The position numbers and the translations under genes are program-made. A stretch of DNA of 64,000 bases from JALYJG01 sp033763555 (GTDB lineage: Bacteria > Pseudomonadota > Alphaproteobacteria > UBA9219), in NCBI GenBank assembly GCA_033763555.1, contig JANRKK010000043.1, positions 80,400 to 144,399 on the forward strand, written 5' to 3'. Below the pieces are notes generated by a model. That model made no database searches. It was not told the origin of the DNA and saw only the letters and a program-made list of their open reading frames with translations. Every line of letters starts with the position of its first letter. Position 1 is the first letter of the stretch. Of the stretch, positions 41,358 to 50,267 are shown piece after piece.

Positions 41358-42263
41358 ATGCTTTATACGGTCGCCGCCTTTTATCGCTTTCTTCCCCTGC
41401 AGAATCTGCCGTCACTGCGGCAGGCGCTGCTGGCGGAACTCAAACCGCTTAATCTCTGCGGCAGCCTGTTGCTGGCACCTGAAGGCATGAACGGCACTCT
41501 CGCTGGAACGTCTAACGCCATCGATGCCGCCCTTGAATATCTGAACCAGGAAAACGGGCTGTTGCGCGAGGACGTAAAATTCTCGAACGCCGCGGAAAAA
41601 CCTTTCAATCGGTTGAAAATCAGACTCAAGCGCGAAATCATAACCTTCCAGCAGCCATCCGCCGATCCCAATATTCAATCGGGCACGCCTGTTGCACCGC
41701 GCGACTGGAATGCCCTGCTCGACGATCCCGAAGTCATCCTGCTCGATACAAGAAACAAGTATGAAACCATGATCGGCAGCTTTGCCGATGCGCGCGATCC
41801 GCAGATCGAAACCTTTACGGAATTTGCCGCTTATGTCCGCTCCCACCTCGACCCTAAACAGCACAAGAAGATCGCCATGTTCTGCACGGGCGGCATCCGC
41901 TGCGAAAAAGCATCGGCCTTCATGCTCGCGGAAGGATTTCCGGAGGTCTATCACCTCAAAGGCGGCATTCTGAAATATCTTGAAGAGATTCCATCGGACG
42001 CCAGCAAGTGGAACGGCGAGTGCTATGTGTTCGATAAGCGCATGGCCGTCGGGCACGGCCTGACGACAGGCCGTTTTTCCATGTGCTTCGGCTGCGGCTA
42101 TCCCCTGACGGCCGAAGACAAGCTGCATGCCCATTACGAAGACGGGGTGTCTTGCTCAAACTGCCATGCCGAGACCAGCCCGGATGACAAAAAACGTTAC
42201 CGCGCGCGCCAGCAGCAAGTGACGGCATCAGTTCATCAGGCGGCGAATAATGGCGAGACCTGA
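41358..42263 (+). CDS. trhO: tRNA uridine(34) hydroxylase TrhO (rhodanese family)
   Basis: 301 aa. An N-terminal ferredoxin-like domain with LLLAPEGMNGTLAG, a rhodanese domain with catalytic Cys in FCTGGIRCEKAS near 180, and a C-terminal Cys-rich part (CFGCGYPL, CSNCHAE). The family makes 5-hydroxyuridine at the wobble position of tRNAs. Its last 14 bases overlap the following glycosyltransferase gene. Confidence 0.93.
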   Translation: MLYTVAAFYRFLPLQNLPSLRQALLAELKPLNLCGSLLLAPEGMNGTLAGTSNAIDAALEYLNQENGLLREDVKFSNAAEKPFNRLKIRLKREIITFQQPSADPNIQSGTPVAPRDWNALLDDPEVILLDTRNKYETMIGSFADARDPQIETFTEFAAYVRSHLDPKQHKKIAMFCTGGIRCEKASAFMLAEGFPEVYHLKGGILKYLEEIPSDASKWNGECYVFDKRMAVGHGLTTGRFSMCFGCGYPLTAEDKLHAHYEDGVSCSNCHAETSPDDKKRYRARQQQVTASVHQAANNGET

Positions 42264-43305
42264 AAAAACAGTCATTGCCTTCACGCATGGCCAAAAGCAT
42301 CCCTCCACGCGATTCCGCATTTTGCAGTATGAAAAGTTTTTCGAGCGGCAGGGCTGGAAAATCAAAACACACAACTTCTGGCCCCGGCCAATCCCTGTGC
42401 CAGCCAACTCCTCTGCCATAACACGCTTTTATGCGCGCGCTGCCAAATTTCTCCGCACCCTGCGCGTCATGGCGGCCCTTCGCAACCATCGCCATGCGCA
42501 TGCCATTCTTGTGAACCGGGAGGCTCCATCTGCGCTTTTTCCCTTCCTGAAACAGGGGAAAAAGCTGATTGTTGATTTTGATGACGCCGTTTATCTGGGC
42601 TCGGAGGGAAAAAATTTTGCAAAATTATGCCAGGGCGCTTCCCGCATTGTCGCTGGCAATGCCACGCTGGCAGCGCCAGTCCGCGACTGGAACATGGCAG
42701 CCACCATTATTCCCACCGTAGTTGACCCCAATCTTTACCACGCAAAGAAGGACTACGCTCTTGCCAGACCGGCACGGATAGGATGGATCGGCTCCAGCTA
42801 TTCCATCCAGGATTCGCTTTTCCCAATCCTGCCCCTTCTCGCCGATCTCCAAAGAACACTTAGCTTTGAACTGGTTGTGATTTCCCATCCGCGCCCGATT
42901 ATTCAGCAAGATGGATTGGCATGGCGCTTCCTGGAATGGTCTCCGCAAACAGAAGCCAATCTGGCTGATCTGATCGATATCGGCATCATGCCACTGGAGG
43001 ATACGGATTATCAGCGCGGGAAATGCGGGGCAAAACTGCTTCAATATATGGCGGCTTCCATTCCCGCCGTGGCATCACCGTTTGGCGTGAATACTGATAT
43101 CATCCGGCACGGCGAAACGGGGCTGCTGGCCCAAAATGCGGAAGAATGGAGAACCGCTTTAACTTGTCTGATGGAAGATATCAATTTGCGCACAAAACTT
43201 GGCAAGGCCGGGCAGGTTCTGGTCTGCAGCGATTATTCGGTGGAGCGCTGGGGGCCCGTCTGGACAAATCTGCTGGATGGCCTCATCACATCCCGGGAAC
43301 CGTAA
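42250..43305 (+). CDS. Glycosyltransferase, GT1/GT4-like fold
   Basis: 351 aa. The Rossmann-type N-domain has HPSTRFRILQYEKFF. The C-terminal half has RIGWIGSSYS and the donor-binding region DIGIMPLEDTDYQRGKCGAKLLQYMAASIP quoted in parts: IMPLEDT and KCGAKLLQYMA. The TRFR and KCxAKL segments recur in bacterial LPS-type transferases. It leads a two-gene plus-strand unit with the methyltransferase, which starts directly after its TAA. Confidence 0.82.
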   Translation: MARPEKTVIAFTHGQKHPSTRFRILQYEKFFERQGWKIKTHNFWPRPIPVPANSSAITRFYARAAKFLRTLRVMAALRNHRHAHAILVNREAPSALFPFLKQGKKLIVDFDDAVYLGSEGKNFAKLCQGASRIVAGNATLAAPVRDWNMAATIIPTVVDPNLYHAKKDYALARPARIGWIGSSYSIQDSLFPILPLLADLQRTLSFELVVISHPRPIIQQDGLAWRFLEWSPQTEANLADLIDIGIMPLEDTDYQRGKCGAKLLQYMAASIPAVASPFGVNTDIIRHGETGLLAQNAEEWRTALTCLMEDINLRTKLGKAGQVLVCSDYSVERWGPVWTNLLDGLITSREP

Positions 43306-43917
43306 ATGCATCCTGTTATTTTCTCCGCCTTTGAACGGCTCTGTCGCACCTATGCAAGCAATGCTCCCGAGGCCGTCCTTGAAATAGGCGCCGTCCCCGG
43401 CCCCGATATGCTGCTCAACCTGCCAGACCTTGCGCGCGCCACGACGCGCATCGGCCTTAATCTTGCCGAAGCCACCAAATACAAAGGCTGTCGCATTCTT
43501 CAGGGCAATGCCAACCATATGCCTTTCCCGGACGAAAGCTTTGATCTCGTCCTCTGCAATTCAGTGCTGGAACACGACTCCAAATTCTGGCTGACCCTGC
43601 AGGAAATAAAACGTGTCTTGCGCCCCGGCGGAACAGTCATTCTTGGCGTGCCGGGATACAGGATCAATCGCGGCTGGACCTATAGCGTCCTGTCACGCTT
43701 GCAGCGGATTTGGCCCGCCTTCATGCCGGGAGCACGCTTGCTTGACGCATGGAATGCAACAACGCCGACGCTACTCGTTCATAATTATCCCGGCGATTAT
43801 TACCGTTTCTCTGAACAGGCGCTGCGTGAAGTGCTTCTTGAATCCTTCGATGTTCTGACGACAGAAACCCTGATGTTACCGCCGCGGCTCCTGGGCGTTG
43901 GCCGCAAGCTCGCGTAA
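43306..43917 (+). CDS. SAM-dependent methyltransferase (class I)
   Basis: 203 aa. It has a VLEIGAVPGPDML nucleotide-binding loop, NLAEATKYKGCRIL, then NHMPFPDESFDLVLCNSVLEH as the strand-4 acidic/motif II block, and LRPGGTVILGVPGYR. The fold is that of enzymes methylating small or glycan substrates. It starts right after the upstream glycosyltransferase stop and its 3' end overlaps the convergent GT9 gene by 42 bp. Confidence 0.8.
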   Translation: MHPVIFSAFERLCRTYASNAPEAVLEIGAVPGPDMLLNLPDLARATTRIGLNLAEATKYKGCRILQGNANHMPFPDESFDLVLCNSVLEHDSKFWLTLQEIKRVLRPGGTVILGVPGYRINRGWTYSVLSRLQRIWPAFMPGARLLDAWNATTPTLLVHNYPGDYYRFSEQALREVLLESFDVLTTETLMLPPRLLGVGRKLA

Positions 43918-45048
43918 AACAATCTGCGCCACGCGCGCGGCCGGAATTGCCTGCAGACATGGGGCTGCCTGTTCATAAGAACTCACATATTTGCATCGCC
44001 ATCCGCATCCGAAACAGGGCATGGGCTCCTCAACGGTGATCGGCTGGAACATGCCTTGAGGATAAGGATGATAACGGACCGGAATACCGCCCCCGGCAAT
44101 AGCCACCACCTTGCGCCGCATGAAAACAGCCAGATGCATGACAACACTGTCATTCGCGACAACCAGGTCGGCATCCGCAATCCGCTTCACAAGCGACCGC
44201 AAATCCGTTTTTCCTACATCATCCACAAAAAATCGACTGTCCCAGTTTTTGAAGGATTTCCCGGGTCGGGCATTGTCCGGCGACCCCGCAAAGACAATCC
44301 GCCTGCCCGTCTCTCGCGCAACAAGATGGGCCAATTCCTCAAACCGATCGGCAGGCCAGGATTTCAGGGAATGAGAAGCTCTGATATTCATCAGCACAAA
44401 CCTGTCTTCCTCTGATTTTGAAGGAGAAAGAAGTGTGGCGGGAAGCTCCAGTTCTTTATCATCCGAACTTAATCCCAAAGCCGTCAGAAATTCCTTGTTG
44501 CGGTCTATTTCGTGCATAGGCTGGGGCACACATGGCGTTAAGTAACCGTACCACCGATCGCCGAAAAATCTTTCCCAAGAGCTGATAAACATCGGTGATC
44601 CAGAGGACCCTGTTTTTTCGGCACTGCCTGTAGCCTGCATAAGCGCGTCTTCAATAATGAAGAACCGATTATAGGTCGGCTGTACCGCAGCCTGATGTCC
44701 TCTGGCCGCTATGTCCCGCAAAGATTTCCAGCGATAGGCAAGATCGCGCATCAGCGCGTCGCGACGCACAATAATAATATGGTCAATGCCCCTTATATGC
44801 TGTGCCAGTTCCAGCGCATCTTCATTGACATAAAGGTAAACCGAAAATCCGCGGGCTTTATGGGCCTTTACAAGTGTATCGATCATCGGCAAAGCCAGCA
44901 AAAGATCACCCATGCCATGCAGGCAAAAAATCGCCGCGCTTGGTTTTTCGGCAGGAATTTTTCGGGCCGACGCAATGGCGCCGAAATCAAGCAACGCAAA
45001 CGCCAGCGAGCGGATCAGCCGTACAATTCTGCGCAGCGCCTTATTCAC
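43876..45048 (-). CDS. Glycosyltransferase family 9 (heptosyltransferase-like)
   Basis: 390 aa. IFCLHGMGDLLLALPMIDTLVKA is quoted in parts as LHGMGDLLLALP; together with NIRASHSLKSWPADRFEELA, FAGSPDN and DLVVANDSVVMHLA it has the GT9 layout. These enzymes add heptose or related sugars to LPS core. A Cys cluster, CFGCGWRCKY, near the C-terminus is often seen in GT9. It is last in a five-gene minus-strand operon (3-bp gap to the sulfotransferase). Confidence 0.86.
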   Translation of the reverse strand: MNKALRRIVRLIRSLAFALLDFGAIASARKIPAEKPSAAIFCLHGMGDLLLALPMIDTLVKAHKARGFSVYLYVNEDALELAQHIRGIDHIIIVRRDALMRDLAYRWKSLRDIAARGHQAAVQPTYNRFFIIEDALMQATGSAEKTGSSGSPMFISSWERFFGDRWYGYLTPCVPQPMHEIDRNKEFLTALGLSSDDKELELPATLLSPSKSEEDRFVLMNIRASHSLKSWPADRFEELAHLVARETGRRIVFAGSPDNARPGKSFKNWDSRFFVDDVGKTDLRSLVKRIADADLVVANDSVVMHLAVFMRRKVVAIAGGGIPVRYHPYPQGMFQPITVEEPMPCFGCGWRCKYVSSYEQAAPCLQAIPAARVAQIVLRELAANAQEPRR

Positions 45049-45051
45049 CGC

Positions 45052-45993
45052 TTATCCCGCCCGTCCAAAACGGTCCAGAATGCGGGCTACCACAGGCGGA
45101 TATTTCCTCGGCTTTAATCTTCTACCATAACCGAAGGCATAAAGCTCAGGCGTGATGAGTTTCAAAACCGCCTGCTTCTTTCTCCGCGGAACATTGTGAT
45201 ATTTACCAATGCTTCCGGAACTGACCGAAGCCTCTATGGCGGCCAGGGCTTTTTCATCAGGCTCCAGTGCAAGAAACTTTAGAAGATCTTTCATAACCGC
45301 GCCGAAATTCTTGCACAGCAATTCATAACGCACTTCATAATAACGCTCATGCAACATGCTGCCATGCTGGCGGCCGATTTTGACGCTGTTGGCCCAATGC
45401 ACGGCGTTAAAAAGATGCGGACGGCGCTGATAACTCCGGTTGCTGAGGCCAAGCCCGCGCCAGGACTGAATATTGGCGGTATTAAAATAAATCTTCCGCC
45501 AGAACAGAAGTTCCGGCGCGACATGATCGGTAAAAGCCATATCAAGCCCGTCGCGCAGTAAATGAATGGCGCGAAGCCCCGGAAAAAGCAGCGTCAACAC
45601 AGGCAAGGCATATCCGCTTTCGCACAGCTTCCATCCCCAGCCGCGGAAATTTCTGGTGTCATAACCAGCCAGATGATCGCGCGTCATGGCCAGCGCATGC
45701 CGCGCCACTTTCCCGACAGCCTCCGGATCACGCCACAGGGACTGGTAATCCGGGTAATAATTTTCGACCAGCCCATAGATCAAATCGACAAAGGGCAGGG
45801 AATCTTCGGAATCATTCAGGCGGCCACCCATAAAAACGCCCTGCGCGGCCAAGGCGCGCGTCAGCAATCGGCTTCCCGAATGGGATTTGTTGTAAATGAC
45901 AAAGGGCGCGGGCAGTCCGGACACATAATCATGCAGAGCCTGCATATCGGGATGCTTCAGGACAGGATTTTCAATGTTCGGCGGCATGGCCAA
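45052..45993 (-). CDS. Sulfotransferase-family protein
   Basis: 313 aa. KSHSGSRLLTRALAAQG near residue 35 is the 5'-phosphosulfate loop that binds PAPS, and HLLRDGLDMAFT the 3'-phosphate motif (RDG.D). The middle contains FRGWGWKLCE, a common sulfotransferase block. It would move sulfate from PAPS to a sugar hydroxyl or amine. The APS-kinase-like fusion three genes upstream would provide the donor. Confidence 0.85.
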   Translation of the reverse strand: MAMPPNIENPVLKHPDMQALHDYVSGLPAPFVIYNKSHSGSRLLTRALAAQGVFMGGRLNDSEDSLPFVDLIYGLVENYYPDYQSLWRDPEAVGKVARHALAMTRDHLAGYDTRNFRGWGWKLCESGYALPVLTLLFPGLRAIHLLRDGLDMAFTDHVAPELLFWRKIYFNTANIQSWRGLGLSNRSYQRRPHLFNAVHWANSVKIGRQHGSMLHERYYEVRYELLCKNFGAVMKDLLKFLALEPDEKALAAIEASVSSGSIGKYHNVPRRKKQAVLKLITPELYAFGYGRRLKPRKYPPVVARILDRFGRAG

Positions 45994-45996
45994 GAT

Positions 45997-47157
45997 TTAA
46001 CAGACTTGGCCCTGCCTCTCAAACAGAACTTGGCGGTAGACAGCTTCAATCCGCTCAAAATTGATGTCCTGAGATACCAGATGCGCCTTGCCCTTCAGCG
46101 CTTCCTTAAAACGCTGCCTCTCCTCAGCCGGAAGCATACGGCGCATAGCCGCCGCCAGAAGGCGCTTATCCGGTGACGGCAGGACAATCCCATCTTTTTC
46201 ATGATCAATGAAATCCGCTGCGCCATTAAACGCCGTCGTTATCACGGGAATACCGGAGGCAATCGCCTCAAGCGTCGAAAGGCTACAGGCATCATGAAAG
46301 GTTGGATGAAGTGCGACATCCGCCGCCCGGTAAAGCCCGGCCATATCGGCAACAGAACCCATGAAATATATACAGCCTTCAACGCCGCACCGAACGGCAT
46401 ATTTCCGGTACCGGGCTATGTCACCGTTCCCGGCGACATACACTTTGATGCGCGCACGTTCTTCCGGCGTCAGGACGGCAAGCGCATCGATCACTGCGCC
46501 CACGCCCTTCAGCAGAAAATTATGCGCGCTGACGACAAACAGTATTTCATCCCGGAGTCCAAAACCGCGCCGGGCCGCGAGCCGCGCGGTGTCACCCGAT
46601 GCATTTTCAAACGCAGCATTCCTGATGCCATGATGAATAATGTCCATCCTGTCGGCTTTACATGCCTTTGTCCGGCGCAAATCCGACGCCACCAGACGGG
46701 AAGCCGCGATGATTTTCCGGGCCGATCGCAACTGGCGCTTCTCCAGCCGACGGGTCTGGAGCAACCATCGCGCCAGTCCCGGCGAGACCGCAAGGCGCAG
46801 GCGCTCGGCCAGAGGCCGGGCGGCAATCTCACGCTTCAGATTCAAAAATCTTGAACCCATATGCGGATGAAAAACATCCGCCGCAAGAAGCACGCCCGTG
46901 TCATGGATCAGATCAACCTTCAACGATGCTGCCAGCGCCGTGAGAATGCGCGCTCGGCGCCAGGGATGCAATGGCGCAGAAGCTGTATGCAGACGGACAT
47001 CCGGACTCGGCCTTCCCTCGGTCGCGACAATCGACACTTCATAATTTCTTTTGGAAAGCCACGCGGCAAAATGGGTGGCCCATGTTTCGCTGCCGCCCCT
47101 GTCAGCATCAAAATAATTGAGTGCCAGCGCCACTCGAATGGGAGCTGCTCCCGCCAT
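45997..47157 (-). CDS. Glycosyltransferase family 4 (WaaG/RfaG-like)
   Basis: 386 aa. The N-domain RGGSETWATHFAAWLSKRNY, then FHPHMGSRFLNLKREI, and the C-domain donor site HDACSLSTLEAIASGIPVITT. The arrangement FMGSVADMAGLYRAADVALHP is like LPS-core glucosyltransferase WaaG. It is 3 bp from the sulfotransferase and 5 bp from the GT2, so all are one transcription unit. Confidence 0.85.
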   Translation of the reverse strand: MAGAAPIRVALALNYFDADRGGSETWATHFAAWLSKRNYEVSIVATEGRPSPDVRLHTASAPLHPWRRARILTALAASLKVDLIHDTGVLLAADVFHPHMGSRFLNLKREIAARPLAERLRLAVSPGLARWLLQTRRLEKRQLRSARKIIAASRLVASDLRRTKACKADRMDIIHHGIRNAAFENASGDTARLAARRGFGLRDEILFVVSAHNFLLKGVGAVIDALAVLTPEERARIKVYVAGNGDIARYRKYAVRCGVEGCIYFMGSVADMAGLYRAADVALHPTFHDACSLSTLEAIASGIPVITTAFNGAADFIDHEKDGIVLPSPDKRLLAAAMRRMLPAEERQRFKEALKGKAHLVSQDINFERIEAVYRQVLFERQGQVC

Positions 47158-47162
47158 GGGCG

Positions 47163-48119
47163 CTACATTTTCTTCAAAAGGGCGGCCATGACCAGACCCA
47201 TATTGCCGAGCTTGTCCTGGCGATACACGCCCGTTTCCCGAAGCCCGTTCAATCTCATCAGCATGGAGGGTGATCTGGTTTTTTGAAAATTGTCCAGGAC
47301 TTCCTGAATCTCCCGGTTGGCAAACAGGGCTTCAATATTCCTCAATTCCTTTAAATTATGGTTGATGTTGGATTTATAATTGCCGCGGCAAAGCCGCCAG
47401 GCGCGGCGGATATGCGCGTATAGTCCACGGTTCGCGCCGATGACATTATTTTTATGCTGGCGATATTTCAGGCATGGCTGCATATCGTACCAAACCTGTC
47501 CACCGCACGCGGTTACAACCTGATAGGTCCACCAGTCATGCAGGACAACCGACGCCATTCCCGCAGCGCCCAGTAAATTCCGCGCAGCAACGTTAAAGAC
47601 AGAGGTATTGCCGCTGGCGATATTTTCAACCAGAGCATTTTTAAAGCTTGGCATTCTGGGAATGCGCGGCGACAGGCCAAGATCGCGCCCATCGGCCGAT
47701 ATAACCTGAACGCGCCCGCAATAAAGCGCGGGCTGACCCGGCGGAATTGTTTCGTGCCAGGCAATCGCCCGCTCCAGCTTGTCCGGCAGCCAGATATCAT
47801 CCTGGTCGCTATAGGCGAAATAATCAGCCGTAATGGCCGGGCCGGACAGGAAAGAAAGGAAATTTTGGACAAACCCCTCTCCCGGTCCCGATTTTATTTC
47901 AACCGGGTTGGGAACCCTGTCAGCAAAACGCCTGATGATCGCAAGAGTGTTGTCGGTCGAGCCGTCGTCACTGACATACAGGCGCCAGTTGGAATAGGTC
48001 TGCTGCTGATAGGAAGCGAGCTGTTCTTCGAGGTATTTTTCGCCGTTTTTCGTGCACAGCAAAATGGCTACGCTTTTGCGATGCCGTAAATTCTCCTGAC
48101 CATCAGGCTTCACCGACAT
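47163..48119 (-). CDS. Glycosyltransferase family 2
   Basis: 318 aa, GT-A fold: LLCTKNGEKYLEEQLASYQQQ, VSDDGSTDNTLAII, SDQDDIW as the DxD-like motif near 95. The ATG at 48119 is preferred over GTG at 48125. It is of the type acting on rhamnan/O-antigen-like chains. Confidence 0.87.
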   Translation of the reverse strand: MSVKPDGQENLRHRKSVAILLCTKNGEKYLEEQLASYQQQTYSNWRLYVSDDGSTDNTLAIIRRFADRVPNPVEIKSGPGEGFVQNFLSFLSGPAITADYFAYSDQDDIWLPDKLERAIAWHETIPPGQPALYCGRVQVISADGRDLGLSPRIPRMPSFKNALVENIASGNTSVFNVAARNLLGAAGMASVVLHDWWTYQVVTACGGQVWYDMQPCLKYRQHKNNVIGANRGLYAHIRRAWRLCRGNYKSNINHNLKELRNIEALFANREIQEVLDNFQKTRSPSMLMRLNGLRETGVYRQDKLGNMGLVMAALLKKM

Positions 48120-48129
48120 AACCACAGAA

Positions 48130-48930
48130 CTACCCCTGCCCCGCTCTCAAGAGGCCATCCGCTTCCATCTGCTTTCGGACATTCGTTGCCGAAATCAGTT
48201 GCAAGGCGTGCGGCAAATCGATGCGCTCGACGGCATAACCGACATCCCGCCCATAAAATATGTGGGTGATGTTGGGAATGCTGATAATGGCTATATGATC
48301 AAGGTAATCAGCCAGCATGGATTGAATACGTTCGCGGATAAATGCGAAGCCAAAAGGATTCCTGGTATCAACGCCCTCCACATCGCGTACAGCGATGCAG
48401 GCCTGACCAACTCGCGTCAGACCTTCCAAAACCAGCGCCTTGTGCCCTTCATGAAAAGGCTGGTAGCGGCCAACGAACAGCGCCGTCGGCTTTCGCCAGT
48501 CAAAGCCGGATTGTCCAGCTGCAAGATGCCCGGCAATGGCTTGCGCGTGATAGACGGCATCTTGCTCGCGAACCTCGTAATCCACTTTTTCGGGCGGTAC
48601 GAATAAATTCCTTGTATCGGCATAGGGCGTTGGCCGATTGGTGTTCAGATAAACCGTGTAGGCATCGCCAAAAGCCGCGCGCGTCGCGGGCGTTGGGCAG
48701 ACAAAATCCGCCACCGCACAATGCCCCGCCTTAACAACCTGATCGCACAGCCACCCCATGCGGCGCGCCTGCTCAACACGATCCTCAAGCGTGAAGCCCA
48801 GATCCCTGTTGATATGGGCGCGCACATCATCGGCATTGAAATGGGTGGCGCGCAGCAACGGCGCCAGGGCTTTGGCAAGGGTCGTTTTACCCGCCTGCGG
48901 CAGGCCCATAATGAGAATTTTTTTGGACAA
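48130..48930 (-). CDS. Fusion of APS-kinase-like domain and HIGH-type nucleotidyltransferase domain
   Basis: 266 aa from a TTG. Residues 1-150 resemble adenylylsulfate kinase (CysC): GLPQAGKTTLAKAL as P-loop, NADDVRAHINRDLGFTLEDR, and a lid segment NLFVPPEKVDYEV. From about 158 comes a nucleotidyltransferase-like domain, VGRYQPFHEGHKAL (HxGH) and SATNVRKQM (the ISxTxxR-type end). Together this suggests synthesis or use of PAPS, with a sulfotransferase in the same operon. The second domain is nearer NMN/cytidylyltransferases than classical ATP sulfurylase. First gene of the operon. Confidence 0.82.
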   Translation of the reverse strand: MSKKILIMGLPQAGKTTLAKALAPLLRATHFNADDVRAHINRDLGFTLEDRVEQARRMGWLCDQVVKAGHCAVADFVCPTPATRAAFGDAYTVYLNTNRPTPYADTRNLFVPPEKVDYEVREQDAVYHAQAIAGHLAAGQSGFDWRKPTALFVGRYQPFHEGHKALVLEGLTRVGQACIAVRDVEGVDTRNPFGFAFIRERIQSMLADYLDHIAIISIPNITHIFYGRDVGYAVERIDLPHALQLISATNVRKQMEADGLLRAGQG

Positions 48931-49050
48931 TCCTTACCGCCTTGAATGATGGATATATAGGCATTGGTAGAACGCTTTCCCCGGTTTGTCTATATAATGA
49001 CGGCAAAACTATTCCTGCAACATAGTGTGAATCGGCTATAAACAGACACC

Positions 49051-49662
49051 ATGAATCAACATCTTATTTTTGCACTGGCGGCCATTGTTCTCGCCGCCGT
49101 CCGGTACGGAACCTATTTCCACACAATCTATAAAGGCAAAACAAAACCGCACGCCTTCAGCTGGCTGTTATGGGGCATGGTCACTGCCATCGCGACATTT
49201 GCGCAGTTCGATTTGCATGGCGGACCTTCCGTCTGGGCATTGGCGTTTGTCGCCGCCACCTGTTTGCTGATTGGCATTCTGGCCCTTTTTATCGGTGACC
49301 GCGATTACACAAAAAGCGACTGGATCGCCCTTGTCTTTTCTTTCATGGCCATTCCCGTCTGGAAAGCGACCCAAAATCCGCTCGCAGCTATTTTTATGGT
49401 CATGGTGATCGATAGCCTCAGCTACTGGCCGACCATCCGAAAATCCTTTAACAAGCCTCAAACGGAACCGCCAATTTCCTATGGGTTCGCGGGGCTACGT
49501 TATTTTCTCATGCTGTTCGCCGTACCCGATCCGACATGGGAAAGCCTGATGTACCCGTTTTTCCTGATGGCGCTGGATTGGGGAGTTGCCATTTACCTCG
49601 TCATTCGCCGCGCCCAGTTGGGTTACCCTCTCCATGAATATGCCCGGAAAAAAAGAGCATAA
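49051..49662 (+). CDS. PQ-loop-like membrane protein
   Basis: 203 aa with about seven hydrophobic helices. The first block, YFHTIYKGKTKPHAFSWLLW, has the short transmembrane-loop pattern of PQ-loop/SWEET-like families, and a second block (SLSYWPTIRKSF) repeats it. Substrate unknown. The gene overlaps no other start, but the next gene begins 7 bp later. Confidence 0.7.
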   Translation: MNQHLIFALAAIVLAAVRYGTYFHTIYKGKTKPHAFSWLLWGMVTAIATFAQFDLHGGPSVWALAFVAATCLLIGILALFIGDRDYTKSDWIALVFSFMAIPVWKATQNPLAAIFMVMVIDSLSYWPTIRKSFNKPQTEPPISYGFAGLRYFLMLFAVPDPTWESLMYPFFLMALDWGVAIYLVIRRAQLGYPLHEYARKKRA

Positions 49663-49669
49663 GTTTCTT

Positions 49670-50266
49670 ATGCGCTACCTCTCCTTCATTGCCCTATTAT
49701 TCCTGACCTGGACGGCTTTGGCAGCCCAAACGCCGCCGGGCCAGACACGTCTGGATGGAGGCAAAATTTTACGCGGCGCTTTCATCCAGGAATTTCAAAC
49801 CAGCAAAACAGGCAGCCCTTTGGTTTCGTCCGGTCAGTTTACGGTTGCACCGGGCCATGGACTCATCTGGAAAATCGAGAAACCTTTCCCCACATCCACC
49901 ATCATCACGCCTGAGGCAGCCATTCAAAATGTCGGCGGACTTTCCATGAAATTGCCTGTCAAAAATCTCCGTTCGCTTTATGACATGGTGGGCGGCGCGC
50001 TGGCTGGCGACCGGAGCGCGCTGGAGAAAGAATTCATTCTCATGCCCGGTGGCAAGGACTCGCAATGGCAGATGCTTCTCACCCCGCGGCAACCCGGCAA
50101 AGCCAAACTGCCTTATTCTTCTATCACAGTCAGCGGCAGCACTTTTGTTGAAAAAATTCTGATGACAAAAGCCAATGGCGCTCAGGATACGCTGAGTTTT
50201 ACTGAAACCACCCTATCCTCTGCACCCCTGTCAGCCAGCGAAACATCCGCCTTTAATAAAAGGTAG
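49670..50266 (+). CDS. Periplasmic LolA-like protein
   Basis: 198 aa. Signal peptide MRYLSFIALLFLTWTALAAQ with a probable cut after ALA. The mature part resembles LolA-related domains: ILRGAFIQEFQTSK, APGHGLIWKIEKPFP, and late repeated strands. Such proteins carry lipids or help the outer-membrane assembly of a glycan. It faces the deacetylase gene with a 1-bp gap between their stops. An upstream ATG at 49640 is possible but lengthens the leader. Confidence 0.74.
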   Translation: MRYLSFIALLFLTWTALAAQTPPGQTRLDGGKILRGAFIQEFQTSKTGSPLVSSGQFTVAPGHGLIWKIEKPFPTSTIITPEAAIQNVGGLSMKLPVKNLRSLYDMVGGALAGDRSALEKEFILMPGGKDSQWQMLLTPRQPGKAKLPYSSITVSGSTFVEKILMTKANGAQDTLSFTETTLSSAPLSASETSAFNKR

Positions 50267-50267
50267 A

